A DNA stretch of 41,680 nt from Spirogloea muscicola (lineage: Eukaryota; Streptophyta; Zygnematophyceae; Spirogloeales; Spirogloeaceae). Location of the stretch: contig WELB01000023.1 in assembly GCA_009602725.1 (NCBI GenBank), positions 127,027 to 168,706 of the forward strand, written 5' to 3'. The translations under genes were made by a program, and so were the position numbers. Below the pieces are notes generated by a model. The model was not told the DNA's origin and did not search any database. It worked only from the letters and a program-made list of their open reading frames with translations. This document shows positions 1 through 12,210 of the stretch, in pieces. Position 1 is the first letter of the stretch, and every line of letters starts with the position of its first letter.

Positions 1-1
1 C

Positions 2-202
2 CGCGCGCCGCCGGCGCTGGCGTCGCTGTCCGCGTCGGCCCTGCGGTGGCGGCCGTGGAGCCCCTCCCAGGAGCCCACCCCGCAGCACGGCGCCGGAGTG
101 GCGGGCCTCGATGGCGACGTCGACGCGGCGCCCAGGGCCGTCTTGGCGACGGCCGACCCCGACGGCGCGTGGGCGGCGCTGCTCATCATCGGCCGGGACT
201 AA
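2..202 (+). CDS. Possible C-terminal exon of an unidentified gene (5' end outside the window)
   Basis: An open frame runs from the window edge to a TAA at 200-202 and would encode about 66 residues ending in LLIIGRD. Its composition is Ala/Leu/Asp-rich with a short hydrophobic stretch near the end. The GC-rich codon use resembles the 3' parts of genes here, and base composition falls right after the stop. A TGTAA, the usual chlorophyte polyadenylation signal, lies about 55 nt downstream at 257-261. I recognise no family. It could also be chance opening of GC-rich sequence. The start and upstream exons are outside the window. Confidence 0.3.
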   Translation, partial: RAPPALASLSASALRWRPWSPSQEPTPQHGAGVAGLDGDVDAAPRAVLATADPDGAWAALLIIGRD

Positions 203-959
203 GCGCTGGCCCGGCCCCCAAGCCAGCAATGCATACGGCCGCCGACACCCAACTCTTGTAAAGCTGCACCGCGGCTACACCGCGACGTGTTCTGCCCCAT
301 GCGCCGACCAGCGTCCGCTCCTCGTTCCGGCCAGCGGGACTTGGATGTACATATTAGAGACCATGTACAGACGAGGAATAAGCGGCTGAGGTCCTTGGCA
401 TTGGAGGATAGTTCCAGCTCTGCACTTCTTGTTAGCTAGATACTGCCAACTGTACAGCCGGCCGAGTTGCCGTTGCAACTGCTAAAACATCAGCTCTCAG
501 TGCTGGGAATGTTTGTATTACTGCCTCACGCATTAGTGATGGAGCTACTTTCTAGCAACTTGAGCACATTGCCTTATCTCATGGACACAGATGATACTCT
601 ACAGGGCATGGCTGGAAGTTGAGCACCTGATAGGTTGACTTGCGTAATACCCTGTATGTCTTTCTTTTGGCAAAACTATGGCATGTTGGGCCAGCCTGCA
701 AGTGACGGGGCAATGTTGCCATACGGCATTGACCAAGAAACGGGGCAATGGCTGTGAGGTTGACCGAGCGCATTTGGCGGGACAGTAGAGTGGCACTAGG
801 TTAGGGTAACAATGTGGTGCACATCTGAAGGGGAACTTTAGTATCCCGAGTGAGCACATGCAAATCTGCCAGACATATCTGGAGCACCGTCCCGCAAGCC
901 AGTGGCCTGGCTTAGTGCGCACCCAGAGGGAGTGGAACAATGCTGCGCAAAGCGAGAGG
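203..959. other. Intergenic, no gene recognised
   Basis: The sequence is of lower GC than its flanks. It holds a TGTAA near 257 that may be the polyadenylation signal of the preceding exon. A 113-codon open frame on the minus strand (599-940) shows no family motif or splice context and was not accepted. I see no RNA gene. Confidence 0.4.
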
Positions 960-1453
960 CTGCAACGAGTGGAAGAGTAGAGGGAAGAAGAGCATGAAAT
1001 TGAAGGGAGGCCAAATCAAGCCAATGCCGAAGTCAAGCCAAGTGAGAATGAAGAAACTATTTCACTATTCAGGCAAAAGCCGTTACAGACGAATGGGGCT
1101 AAATATTGCGAAGCCTGTTGTCTGCCAAGGGAGTTCACGTATTGAAAGTGGCTCTCCTGAAGGGGGAAAGGGCTGTCACAGAGCCAGCCCGGAAAGATGA
1201 CAAGGTCCGAAGGGCCGAACAGCGCTGTCTCAGAGCTTGCCCGGTAGGATGAGTGACATATCAATCGCGAGTCAGGAAGACTAGCAGCCGGAAGGCAATC
1301 CCCCTGGCGAAGGCCAGTGGCTGCAGCTAGAGCAAGGCCAGCACGCAGGCGGGGCGCATGAATTGATAGGAGGCACACAGTGGTCAGGCAGAGCCTAGTG
1401 CAACTCGCTGCAGGGAAAGAGGCACTCCGCCGAGACCCAGAGGCAGCAGCCAT
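960..1453 (-). repeat. Decayed retroelement tails, minus orientation (at least two copies)
   Basis: Read on the minus strand, 1453-1376 encodes SGSRRSASFPAAS, almost the same as the tail peptide at 34200-34250 on the plus strand. Just beyond it, a second version with LRAGLALAAATGLRQGD matches the tail at 34770-34830. Further on, about 1215-1150 has the module with GGGCTGGCT...ACAGCC, and 1080-1000 carries a module shared with 4757-4832 (minus) and 11500-11548 (plus). The terminal TRGY-stop is lost in both copies. These are nested or tandem remnants of one dispersed element family. Confidence 0.6.
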
Positions 1454-1716
1454 AGCACAGCCCGCTCGCGTGTGAACGGCGTGGGCCAGGAATCGTCAAA
1501 CACGACTCCCGCTCCCCGCAGCTCCGCTGCGCCGCGGTGGCCGCAGGGCGAGGCGCAGGCGCGGGGCTCGCCGCTCGGGGCCCAGGCAGCTGAAGCGGGC
1601 CGCAGGCCGAGCCGGCGCCATCAAATTCCGCGCACAATGACGAGGCCCGACTCCAGCCGCTCCGCTCGCCCTTGACACATGCTGGAACGGCGGAGCGGCT
1701 AGCGGCCAGTGTTTGC

Positions 1717-3925
1717 ATGGGGAGGCCGATCTTCTACGACATCATCCAGCGGCCAGCCACCTCCGCGCTCATTGCCTTCTGCTCCGCCGTCTGGGTGTAC
1801 ATCCAGAAGCACAGCATCAGTGAGCCCCACGCCTTCCTGCGCCACTCGTGCACGAATACTCGCTGCAATTCGAGAGCTCCTCTTTGGCAATCACAGAGGG
1901 AGCACGGCACGGCTGTAGCGCCAACTAAAGGTTGGAAGCTCACAAGGACTTCGTAGGACCCCTCCGCCTTGCTTTTGACGTCCCTCCGCCTGTTTTCGAA
2001 GTCGTTTCTGCACCTTGATTGCGCCACGTTGGAGCTGCACCTTGAGACCGGTAGGTCCATGAATGTGCGATGCACGACCTGATTGTCTTTGTGCTCATGC
2101 AGGCTATGCTGACGTTGGCATCAACTACGAGGCGGTGGTTACGCAGTGCCAGTACTGGCGCCTCCTCACAGCAGCCTTCTCCCATATCAGCGTTGTGCAC
2201 CTGGTCCTCAACATGAGCGCGCTGTGGAGCATCGGCACAGTGGAGGCGCTCGGCAACCTCGGGCTTGGCATAAAATACTACCTGAAGCAGACGCTCCTTC
2301 TCCTCTTACTGTCAGGGCCCCTTGTCATTGCCATGTACCACCTCCTCATCCATCGGTTTCGCTTAGGTGAGTAAGTAAGACGTGAGCCAAGACATGAAAC
2401 ACCCCTCCATCCAGCCTCCCTTCAGTCGCTATTGTGGAATAGCAGCAGGATTGTGCGGTAGATGTCAAGCATTAGGAAAGGGGAAAATCTCGGTGAGCCA
2501 TCAGGCATGTGCATAGCAGCCGTCTGCCCTTTCCCCTTTTCCCATGCGTACTGAACAGTGTGGGTGTCATAATTGCTGTGGACCCCTTTGTACTTCCTGT
2601 GGCTACTGTATGTTCTCATGACAGAGACTACTGTTGGGACAGCCTACTAGAAGCCCAGTGGATTCATCTGATCCTCGTTTCCAAAATCTGAACCTTGCAA
2701 TGTACTTCCCTTCTCAGGGGATCACTTTGCTGCTTTCCTTCAGTTACGCACCTGTGGCTGATCATGTATCCTGCTGTCAGACCATTACAGAAGGGTTGTG
2801 GCGGTCGGGTACTCCTGCGTCGTCTTCGGCTGGATGACGGTGCTGGCGGTCAAGCAACCATCTTCCCGCCTGGACCTCTTTGGGCTCTTCTCCTTGCCCA
2901 TCAATCTGGCCCCCTTGGAGAGCCTGGTGTTAACGTCGATCGTCGTCCCTCAGGTGCAAGTGTTGAGACTGCTGGAAAATAGGATGAACAGGGATCATAT
3001 ATAGAGCTGCTGCTTTCTGGTCATGAGTCAGGAATGACATTGCAATATGGCCCACTCAGGAGACCCTGAAAGGGTAGATGAGCAGTAGCAAGCCTCAATT
3101 GCTTCATCTTGTCAGCGTGCCTGCTTGAGCAGATGAGATTTCCGATAGGCTTTGCAGGCAAGCTTTATGGGGCACCTTGCTGGCATCCTCGTGGGTTATG
3201 CAGTGGCATGGGAGTTATTACCTGCCCTGTCCGACTACTGGGCGGTCTCGCTCCTGCTCTGGCTCACTCTGGGGTTCACTGTGAGCCTCAAGCAAACGAG
3301 TGGGCTCGCAATGCCATTCATAAGCATCCACACCGTCCAGGACCCCACGCTACCAGGTATCTGTGCTCTACTGCATCCAGGCTATCAGATTGATGATGGT
3401 CGTTATTGGTGTTTCCAGAGACGATGAGAGAGCTTGTGTGCATGTTGCCTAGTCATATGCTTGCCTATATCACAAACGCCTCATACAGCAGGTGTGCACG
3501 GCATTTGCAGCTCTGAGACCAGTGAGTGCTGCCACAGCCCACAGAGCAGCCGTGCCCCTTGCTACAAGCCAATCTTCTGAAGGAGATAACAATGTTTGAC
3601 ATTTGACTGTCGACAGTGTAGCTGTCAAGCATGACTTGTCCACGATTGCCACAAATAAGTCTAACAGGCTCTTGTGCAAAGCATGGACATAGTGCACAGG
3701 CCCTCTGCATTCATCTTACCAGACTCAGTCAGAAGAAGCTATCCAGCATGGCGAGGCCTTACGACTGTACAGCAGCATACGAATGGCCTAGCATTCAATC
3801 ATTGACGCTGTGCAGATGCCACCCTCTTTGCAACGCCATGCTTGCCTTTCTGTTTTGTACTTGTAGCTCGGCATCATGTCAAATGCGAAGCGGAGGAGGA
3901 CCTGTGGAAGTGGTCTAATGTGTAG
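1717..3925 (+). CDS. Rhomboid-family intramembrane serine protease (5 exons, about 265 aa)
   Basis: Exons are 1717-1819, 2103-2366, 2781-2953, 3158-3356 and 3867-3925, with GT-AG introns and continuous phase. The protein opens [15 protein letters not shown], then a first membrane helix. Exon 2 has the rhomboid block [16 protein letters not shown], in which His and Asn stabilise the active site. Exon 3 carries GYSCVVFG, the GxS motif with the catalytic serine. Exon 4 has [14 protein letters not shown], the final helix with the catalytic histidine. Both catalytic residues are present, so it should be an active protease cleaving membrane proteins within the bilayer. It resembles plant rhomboid-like proteins of the RBL13 type by start, length and the downstream [13 protein letters not shown]. 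The last exon (short, acidic C-terminus ending WKWSNV) is chosen by phase only and is the least certain part. No organelle transit peptide is evident. Confidence 0.88.
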
Positions 3926-4349
3926 AGAATGTTTAGGCACTGCAAGAAGTGCAGAACAAGCAAACGGCTTTTTTGCGTGCAGAGCATAAGAGGAACAACT
4001 GTGAGACCCTTCGAGAAGGGCAATGGCGGTGTGTGGATACGAACAAGATTGTTCAAGTGATTGGAGCAGGATTGAGTAGCAACGGTGGTCTGGGTGTTCA
4101 TGGGGGGTGGGAAAATGTGTGTATTCATGGGGGGCTGGGGGGAAGGGAGCGCTGCTGGCGGTGGATACCAGTGCATAAAGCCAACTTGATCATGCATTCT
4201 TTTGGACAAGTCTCTGCGCCACCAAATGGCAGTGACACGTACTGGCAAGCCTGGAAAGAATGCAGAGAAACACTTGTCAGCGAGAGGATAAAACCAGCAC
4301 ATAAGTGAGGGCTGGGGCTGGCAGAGGGTGCGGAAGAGGTGAAAGAGAG
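3926..4349. other. Intergenic / 3' region of the rhomboid gene
   Basis: No coding exon or RNA gene is recognised. A G-rich direct repeat, GGTGTTCATGGGGGG then GTATTCATGGGGGG, lies at about 4092-4137. The segment probably holds the rhomboid 3' UTR and merges into decayed repeats. Confidence 0.35.
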
Positions 4350-5125
4350 GCAAGAATGTGGGAAGTCAAAAGACGCCGGAGCAGAGAATTTCACTGAGAA
4401 AATGCATGGGCAGGAGTTGGAAGAGAAGTAGACGATGCTCTTCCAAAATAGGAGATGGCTGTGAAAGGCCAGCCCATAGCAAATGGACAACCTTTTGAAA
4501 TGAGGAGTTGAGAAGTGATGAGTTGGGGACTAGTCCACCAGATGGGGCCAGCCAGCCCAGAAGACTGTTTCACGGGAGTGAAAGGACCGGAGGGGGTGAT
4601 CTGCGCTACCAGGAGAGGCAGTGCCGTGAGGAGCCAGCCGAAGAAGCCGAATGTGAAGTACGATGCTCTTGCTACAGAAGGCGATGGTTGTGAAAGGCCT
4701 GCCCAAGGCATGGTCGAGGTATAGCGAGATGAAGGAGGAGACGTGGCTCAATAAGGTGGGGCGAAAGGTGCGCGACTCGCATAAATCGAAAGGGAGACAG
4801 GTCAAGCCACAACACTGCTCAGGCAAAAGCTGGTACGAAGTTGATGCTACACAAAGCGAAGCCCAATGCTAAGGCGAAAGGCCAACAAGCCCACCTAGGA
4901 AACAGCTCATTCATAGTAAGGCAATGCTGTGTGGGGCCAGCAATCAGGCAATGACGAAAAAATTGGTGTGAGTCCACTCGATGCGTAGCTGCAGTGGCTG
5001 GGGAACAGAGAAAGGGCTCGCCCATTGAGGAGAGGGGCTGGACAAGCCAGCCCTAAAAAGAATGAAGTACGAGTAGGGGGCCTGGGGAAGCGCTAAGGAA
5101 AGCAAGCACAAAACGAAGCATTACT
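4350..5125 (-). repeat. Cluster of retroelement 3' modules, minus orientation
   Basis: Several modules of the dispersed family are stacked here on the minus strand. About 4432-4490 and 4660-4710 are two copies of one stretch (GATGCTCTT...GATGGCTGTGAAAGGCC...CCC). 4757-4832 matches 11500-11548 on the plus strand and 1000-1080 on the minus strand. 5015-5066 is the hairpin module, containing GCTCGCCCATTGAGGAGAGG followed by GGACAAGCCAGCCC, which recurs at 34048-34135. No intact reading frame remains. The repeated modules suggest successive 5'-truncated insertions into one another. Confidence 0.6.
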
Positions 5126-5129
5126 GCTG

Positions 5130-5583
5130 GGAACAGGGCCCTCTCAGTCCCTATCCCTATCCTCAATGGGCGAGCTCTTTCTTCTCAGTCGCCGCTCACT
5201 CGCGGGTACTGAGCTTACCTTAGCATCGTCGTGTGTTGTTTGCCGTTTGGAGTGTAGTCCCTTTCGGCACCTCTTTCTTTAGCTTTGGACATTGTCCATT
5301 CTGTTTCTTCTTCTTTTGGGCTGGCTTTGCCAGCCCCTCGTCTATATGGGCGAGCATTTATCTCTCAGTAGTTTGCCCATATTTTATGGGCTGGCTTTTC
5401 CTCCCCAAAACCCGCCGCTATTGCAAGAGTCTCTCTCTTCTTCTTGGGAAGAAGAAAGTGTGCGCCCATTGAGAAACCCAGCAAAGCCAGCCCAGAAAGA
5501 ATGGACAATGTCAAAAGCCGGAAAAAACAAATAACACACAGCTAGGCAGCTAGAGAATAAGACACGACGAAATCACAGGAAGC
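5130..5583 (+). repeat. Retroelement tail and 3' UTR, plus orientation
   Basis: The terminal peptide remnant LTRGY-stop lies at 5195-5212. It is followed by about 130-150 bases that closely track 34262-34402, including GGACATTGTCCATTC and GGGCTGGCTTTGCCAGCCCC, then the GGGCGAGC motif. The GGGCTGGC...GCCAGCCC part is a short perfect inverted repeat that could fold as a hairpin. Part of the module is then repeated (GCCCATATTTTATGGGCTGGC), and 5462-5515 carries an opposite-oriented copy ending in AGAATGGACAATGTC. This is noncoding and best read as the 3' end of a non-LTR element. Confidence 0.6.
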
Positions 5584-5645
5584 TCAGTACCCCCGGGTGA
5601 GCAACATCAGGTCGGAGTAGCTCGACGCAGGAAAAGAGAGCACCC
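5584..5645 (-). mobile_element. Inverted retroelement C-terminal fragment
   Basis: On the minus strand this encodes SFPASSYSDLMLLTRGY followed by a TGA at 5584-5586. It is the best preserved version of the family's protein tail, matching SFPASSYSDLLLLTRGY at 34230-34280. It faces away from the larger plus-strand fragment starting at 5646, and a perfect inverted repeat spans the junction. The reading frame stays open upstream only across the junction, so the fragment is 5'-truncated at the inversion point. Confidence 0.65.
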
Positions 5646-5662
5646 CTCTCTTTTCCTGCGTC
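5624..5662. repeat. Perfect 17-bp inverted repeat with 5-nt loop
   Basis: The left arm 5624-5640 (GACGCAGGAAAAGAGAG) is the exact reverse complement of the right arm 5646-5662, with CACCC between them. It lies exactly where two fragments of the same element family meet in opposite orientation. Such a structure is expected of a fold-back or twin-priming inversion, and could also be an assembly snap-back. Confidence 0.85.
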
Positions 5663-6653
5663 CCCTCTCTCCAACCCCTTCTCACGCCATTCTCCGCCCT
5701 CGCCCAAGCTTCCGATAGACGGGCACAATCCAGACTGGTTACGGCAGTGGAAGACGAATGTCGCAGAAGGTTGAGGAGGCTGCCAGAGATTGAGAATAAT
5801 CCAAGGAGCCTGGCAAGACTTACTTCTCTAGCCGCACCTGGTGCCACGGATTGGATCACCTCTCACGCCGTCGCCAACGCCTTCAGCATCAGCTCCGAGG
5901 CCTTTCGGACTTCGCTTCAACTCTTCCTCGGCCTCCCACCTAACTGCCTGATCGGGTTGCGGCAGTGCGAGTGCGGCTTCCGTGCAGAGGGTGCTGAGCT
6001 CGCCACTCACATGCTGAGATGCCCCACTGGGCCAGAAGTGGTGGGCATCCACAACCTCCTCCGCGATGCCCTGGCGGGTTTGATGCGCGACGCCGGCTAC
6101 CGTGCAGTCGTGGAAGTCAACGATATCATGCCTATCACCACGGACGCCCAGGGACGTCATCATCGCCGCACACTTGACATTGTGGGCGTGCAACCTGGTG
6201 GAGGACCACGGTCCTCCACGGGCCCTGGTCGACGTTGTGGTAACGGAGGCGTACAAGGGACCAGCATCCACACACATCGCTGGTCACGCAGTGGGCGTTG
6301 CAGAACAAAGAAAGCTGCAGCATTATTCCGACTACCCTCAATGCAATCAGCTCCTGCCAGCGGCAATCGACGTCTTTGATTGTCTGGGTCCTCGTTTCCA
6401 CACCCTCCTCCAAAACATTGCCAATCTAGGCTACACACGTCGTGCAGATGTGTTTCCGGTTGAGTTGGGCTTGCCAGCTGCATATCTGTCTTTCTTGCGA
6501 CGACGTGTTTCTGCCTGTTTGCAGCGTGCTCAGGCTAATGCCTTGCACCAGAAAGCTGGCCGAGCTCTAGTTGGTGGCAGAAGGGCTTCATATCTGACAT
6601 CTAGTATTCAGGCATCGAGTAGCGACCTTTATGTTTTGACCCGTGGTTACTGA
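5646..6653 (+). pseudogene. Frameshifted C-terminal part of a non-LTR-like retroelement protein
   Basis: One frame (from about 5747) has a zinc-finger-like patch, CECGFRAEGAELATHMLRC, then HNLLRDALAGLMRDAGYRAV and RRTLDIVGV. The frame then shifts near 6190-6210, and a second frame continues with VDVVVTEAY, AEQRKLQHY, a LPAAIDVFDCLGPRF block and the tail SSDLYVLTRGY, ending in a TGA at 6651-6653. The order Cys/His patch, 'H..LR.AL...AGY', 'DI...VDVVVT', 'A..K...Y' is what is seen at the C-terminus of reverse transcriptases of several LINE-like elements, downstream of the polymerase. It resembles a restriction-endonuclease-like fold, which is inference. No reverse transcriptase core is present, so the copy is 5'-truncated and dead. 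Confidence 0.6.
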
Positions 6654-7100
6654 GCGGGTCACTTTGCTGTAGATTATGTAGGTCTTTAGATGTGCTTGCC
6701 TTTGTACTTGGCCTTTAGCCTTCGTTTGTTTCAAATACACGAAATCTTATTTTCCTGGCCATTGCCTCACATTGGAAGAGCTGGTCCTCTATGGGCGAGG
6801 AGTCCTTCCTCGGCATCTCATTCTTCGGCTTTGGACATTGTCCATTCTTTTTGGACTGGCTTTGCCAGCCCCTCTTTCTCTATAGGCGAGCCTTCTTCTT
6901 CTCTATGGGCGAGCACATTCTTTTCTTCTCTGCAAAGTGCTCGCCCATAGAGAAGAGTGGCCCTCTCACATTCTACTGTTTTCATGTCATTTCTCTCTCT
7001 CTCTCACTCTCTCTCTCTCTCAGATGGTCTTAAGATGTGCTTCTTGCCTTCGTACTTGGCCATTTGGCCGTCGTTTGTTTCAAATACACGACACTACTCT
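6654..7100 (+). repeat. Retroelement 3' UTR with internal direct repeat and CT microsatellite
   Basis: After the dead ORF, 6689-6748 and 7033-7094 are two related copies of a segment containing GTACTTGGCC and CGTTTGTTTCAAATACACGA. Between them, 6826-6912 repeats the hairpin module (GGACATTGTCCATTC, CTGGCTTTGCCAG, GGCGAGC). A CT microsatellite interrupted by one CA lies at 6992-7021. The same GTACTTGGCC segment recurs at about 35170-35190. The region is noncoding. Confidence 0.6.
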
Positions 7101-7510
7101 CTCAGAGTACGGGGATTGCCGGGGGGCGCGGTAGGGCGTCGTCGGGAAGAACGGTCACTGGCGGCCCGTGCGGCGGGGCGAGGCGGGGTTGGGGTTTGAA
7201 CGGGGGCCCGCCGTGGGTGAGCCGGAAAAACGGGAAAAGGGGGCCAAGCGCTGTGGTCCAATGCTCCTGCCCATGCTATCACCGCAACCCCAGAGCGGCT
7301 GCTTCGCCCGCTCCCACCTTCGCCCCACGCCACCGGCGGCCGCTGTTGGAGCCCACACGGCCCGCCGGGGGCGGGGCAGTTGGCGGAGCCGCTTCCCCCC
7401 TCCTCGGGCCCATCCCTCGCCGCCCGACCCGCGTTCCCGCGCGCCGCACACCCGCGCTCCCGCCGCGCTCGCCGCCGCANCTCCTGGCCATGGCAGCCGC
7501 TCTTTGGGTC

Positions 7511-7551
<41 letters not shown>

Positions 7552-7609
7552 TGCCGGCAGGAGCTCGTCGCTTCCCTCCGGCCCCCGCACAGCGCTTCTC
7601 GCCGCCGAG
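7101..7609 (+). promoter_or_regulatory. 5' region of alpha-tubulin 1 with (GCC)11 run
   Basis: This very GC-rich leader precedes the tubulin start. (GCC)11 lies at 7514-7546, 63 nt before the ATG, and an N gap is at 7480. An ATG at 7490 is in frame with the tubulin ATG without a stop and would add 40 residues with a polyalanine run. Since alpha-tubulin N-termini are essentially invariant (MREIIS), this is read as untranslated leader. I see no clear TATA box. Confidence 0.45.
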
Positions 7610-10293
<2,684 letters not shown>

Positions 10294-10685
10294 TCTAAGA
10301 AGAGGATGGTGGACGTCTTTGTTATAGGCATTGAAGGACAAACTTCCTTACAACACCGTACCTTAGAACGTAGGGCCACAGAGGATGTCGCTTGAGCACC
10401 TATTGTACATTGAGTTCTGGACAGAGCTGAACGTGCTCTCAAGGGTGTGTCCCTTAATCTTCCATTAGGAACATTCTCAACTCGCTGTTCCAGCTCTTCT
10501 GGTACCTCTGCCTAGAATCTTTGTCTTGTGCTCCTAATGTGTCCTAAGCTGCTAAGAGGATGGGATTGGGAGCCTCCAGGCTGTGTGCTTGGCCTTGTGA
10601 GCTGGAGAACTCTGCGCTTCATATTTGCAAGCCCGCACGCTGGTAGCTACAATTGAGGTCGACTTTGTGACAGTGTTGTCTTATT
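10294..10685. other. 3' UTR / downstream region of alpha-tubulin 1
   Basis: Mixed-composition sequence with no exon or RNA gene recognised. It probably contains the tubulin 3' UTR. No TGTAA signal lies close to the stop; the nearest, about 670 nt downstream, is inside repeats. Confidence 0.35.
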
Positions 10686-11120
10686 AAGGAGTCTGCTTTT
10701 CCGTAGAGGGCGAGGGCTGCAAAACGCCAGCCCAGAAGAATATTTAATGGACAAGGTCCGAAGGGCATGCAGGCACAAGGTCATGGGGCAGTTCAATGGC
10801 TCTGAATTTGCTAAGGCGGACCACTTGTTCTTGAGGACCAGAAAAACCTCAGCGATTGTGCTATCGGAGGCCAGGGATGAAGGTGGATTTGGAGGCACAC
10901 AGCACGAGCCTCAACAGAACGATCAGTGAGGAATGCTGAATTACATCAAGTCGATGTAAAGCTGCTGCGCAAGTGCGTGAGGAAAGGCCCCGACCGCATC
11001 GTGCTTTGGGGTGTTCCAGAGGCCTAGAGCCTGGTTGGGTGTCGCCAGAAGACGAGCAAAAGCCAGAAGCCGTGAATGAGCCGTGGTGCGTCAAGGATGG
11101 AGCCTGGGGCTTCAGTCCTT
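10686..11120 (-). repeat. Retroelement hairpin module, minus orientation, and flanking decayed sequence
   Basis: 10700-10770 reads GGGCGAGGGCTGC...GCCAGCCCAGAAGAAT, then GGACAAGGTCCGAAGGGC, the reverse-oriented 3' module of the family. The GACAAGGTCCGAAGGGC part also occurs at 1199-1215, and a close form at 33909-33922. The following sequence to about 11120 has no recognisable gene. Confidence 0.5.
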
Positions 11121-11170
11121 TTGGGCTTTAGGGTTTAGGTTTTGGGAACTAGGGGTACAGGGTTTACCCT
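11121..11170. repeat. Interstitial telomere-like stretch
   Basis: The sequence contains CTTTAGGGTTTAGGTTTTGGG and ACAGGGTTTAC, degenerate units of the plant-type telomere repeat TTTAGGG. It abuts a decayed element copy. Similar stretches lie at 18850-18863, 21088-21132 and 38225-38300. Confidence 0.6.
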
Positions 11171-11189
11171 TGTCACTTAAACATTCGGG

Positions 11190-11600
11190 CCGGCTGTTCA
11201 CAGCCCGCGCCCCATTTGGGATGAAGCAGCTACGAAACACTCAGTACCCCCTGCTAAGCAGCCGCAGATCTGGGAAAGCCACTTTCGTTGTGCGCGTTTC
11301 ATGCGCACCACCGCTCGCCTTCTCTTCATCAACGTGCAGGGCGCGCTCTAAGTCAGGCCTCCGGCTTTCGTGGCGGCGCTCCAGCTCCCCAAGTTAGCTT
11401 GTCAGATTTGTTTGTGCTCACCCGTGGGTACTAATGTCATCTTAGGTACCTTAGATTAGGTCTCCGTATTATATAGCATTGTTTAGTCTGCACTCGACTC
11501 TGCCTGAACAATGTATTGGCTTGAATTGGCCTCCCTTTCAATTCATGCGCCCCGCGCGCCTTCTCTCTCTTTCGTTGTGGGTTGCCCACTCACAGCCACT
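11190..11600 (+). repeat. Decayed retroelement tail plus 3' module, plus orientation
   Basis: The frame ending at the TAA at 11432-11434 gives a tail with SLSDLFVLTRGY, preceded by a decayed version of the RAGRALAAASG block. Downstream, 11497-11548 has CTGCCTGAACAATGTATTGG and GGCCTCCCTTTCAATTCATG, the module found inverted at 4757-4832 and 1000-1080. About 11577-11612 has CCACTCACAGCCACTGCCTG, another family module. Confidence 0.6.
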
Positions 11601-11906
11601 GCCTGACGTTGGAGGGCGCCATTTCCGTCGCTCCTCCGCCGCGCAGCGAGGGGTCAGGAGGAGGCCGAACGAGGGCGCTCCTCACGGCTCGCCACGACGG
11701 CGCCCCACTGCTCGGCGCGAAATGTATGGGCGCGGGCGGCAACGAGGCATGCGTGTGTAATAAAGGATGGCGAGGCCATGTGTGGCCAAGTACAAAAGCA
11801 ACGGTGGGAGCCCCCCTTTTAGGAAAAAGGGCGCCAAGTGCCACCTGCGAACGGCACACCCGGCCCAACCGCCGCCGCCGCCGCCGCCGCAGGACGCGCG
11901 GCACGG

Positions 11907-12108
11907 ATGCTGCGCAGGAAGCCGACGCGGCTGGAGCTGCGGCCGGAGGACCGGCAGGAGCTGGAAGAGGCCCGCCAGGCGAGGGCGGCCGCCGCCAAGG
12001 CCGCGGCGGCTGCGANCCGCCGCCCCGCCGGGCGACATGGAGGCGGCGTACCTGGAGCAGCAGCGGAGCCGGGAGACCGTGGCGCAGCGCATCGGGCTGA
12101 GGAAGTGA
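11907..12108 (+). CDS. CDC26: CDC26, anaphase-promoting complex subunit (interrupted by an N at 12016)
   Basis: The frame opens MLRRKPTRLELRPEDRQELE, the diagnostic N-terminus of CDC26 in animals and plants, which inserts into the TPR superhelix of APC6/CDC16 and stabilises the APC/C ubiquitin ligase. An Ala-rich segment follows, then a single N at 12016. After the N the same protein continues in another frame with YLEQQRSRETVAQRIGLRK and a TGA at 12106-12108; the ending SRETVAQRIGL is typical of plant CDC26 (SR...RIGL). The frame change is therefore an assembly gap in a GC run, not a real mutation. The expected length is about 67 aa. The ETL1 start lies only 102 nt downstream on the same strand. 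Confidence 0.9.
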
Positions 12109-12210
12109 CGGCGCGGCTGGCGCTTCTGCTCGTCGGCTTCCCATGTCAGTAGAAGCGGCAGGCAGCACGGCCGGGGCCGGCTAGCGGTGACCACTGTGGG
12201 AAACACTGCC
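12109..12210 (+). promoter_or_regulatory. CDC26-ETL1 intercistronic spacer, 102 nt and stop-free
   Basis: Between the CDC26 TGA and the ETL1 ATG there are exactly 34 sense codons in the frame shared by the CDC26 C-terminus and ETL1. The stop context is TGA followed by CGG. There is no TGTAA signal and no obvious promoter. The arrangement suits a dicistronic mRNA; readthrough is also possible. Confidence 0.45.

Noticed and set aside
599-940. A 113-codon minus-strand ORF
   Set aside because: No recognisable domain, no splice context and unusual Cys/His scatter; probably chance.
1717-3427. Derlin as the identity of the first full gene
   Set aside because: [20 protein letters not shown] and GHLAG give a complete rhomboid protease active site; derlins lack the catalytic Ser and His.
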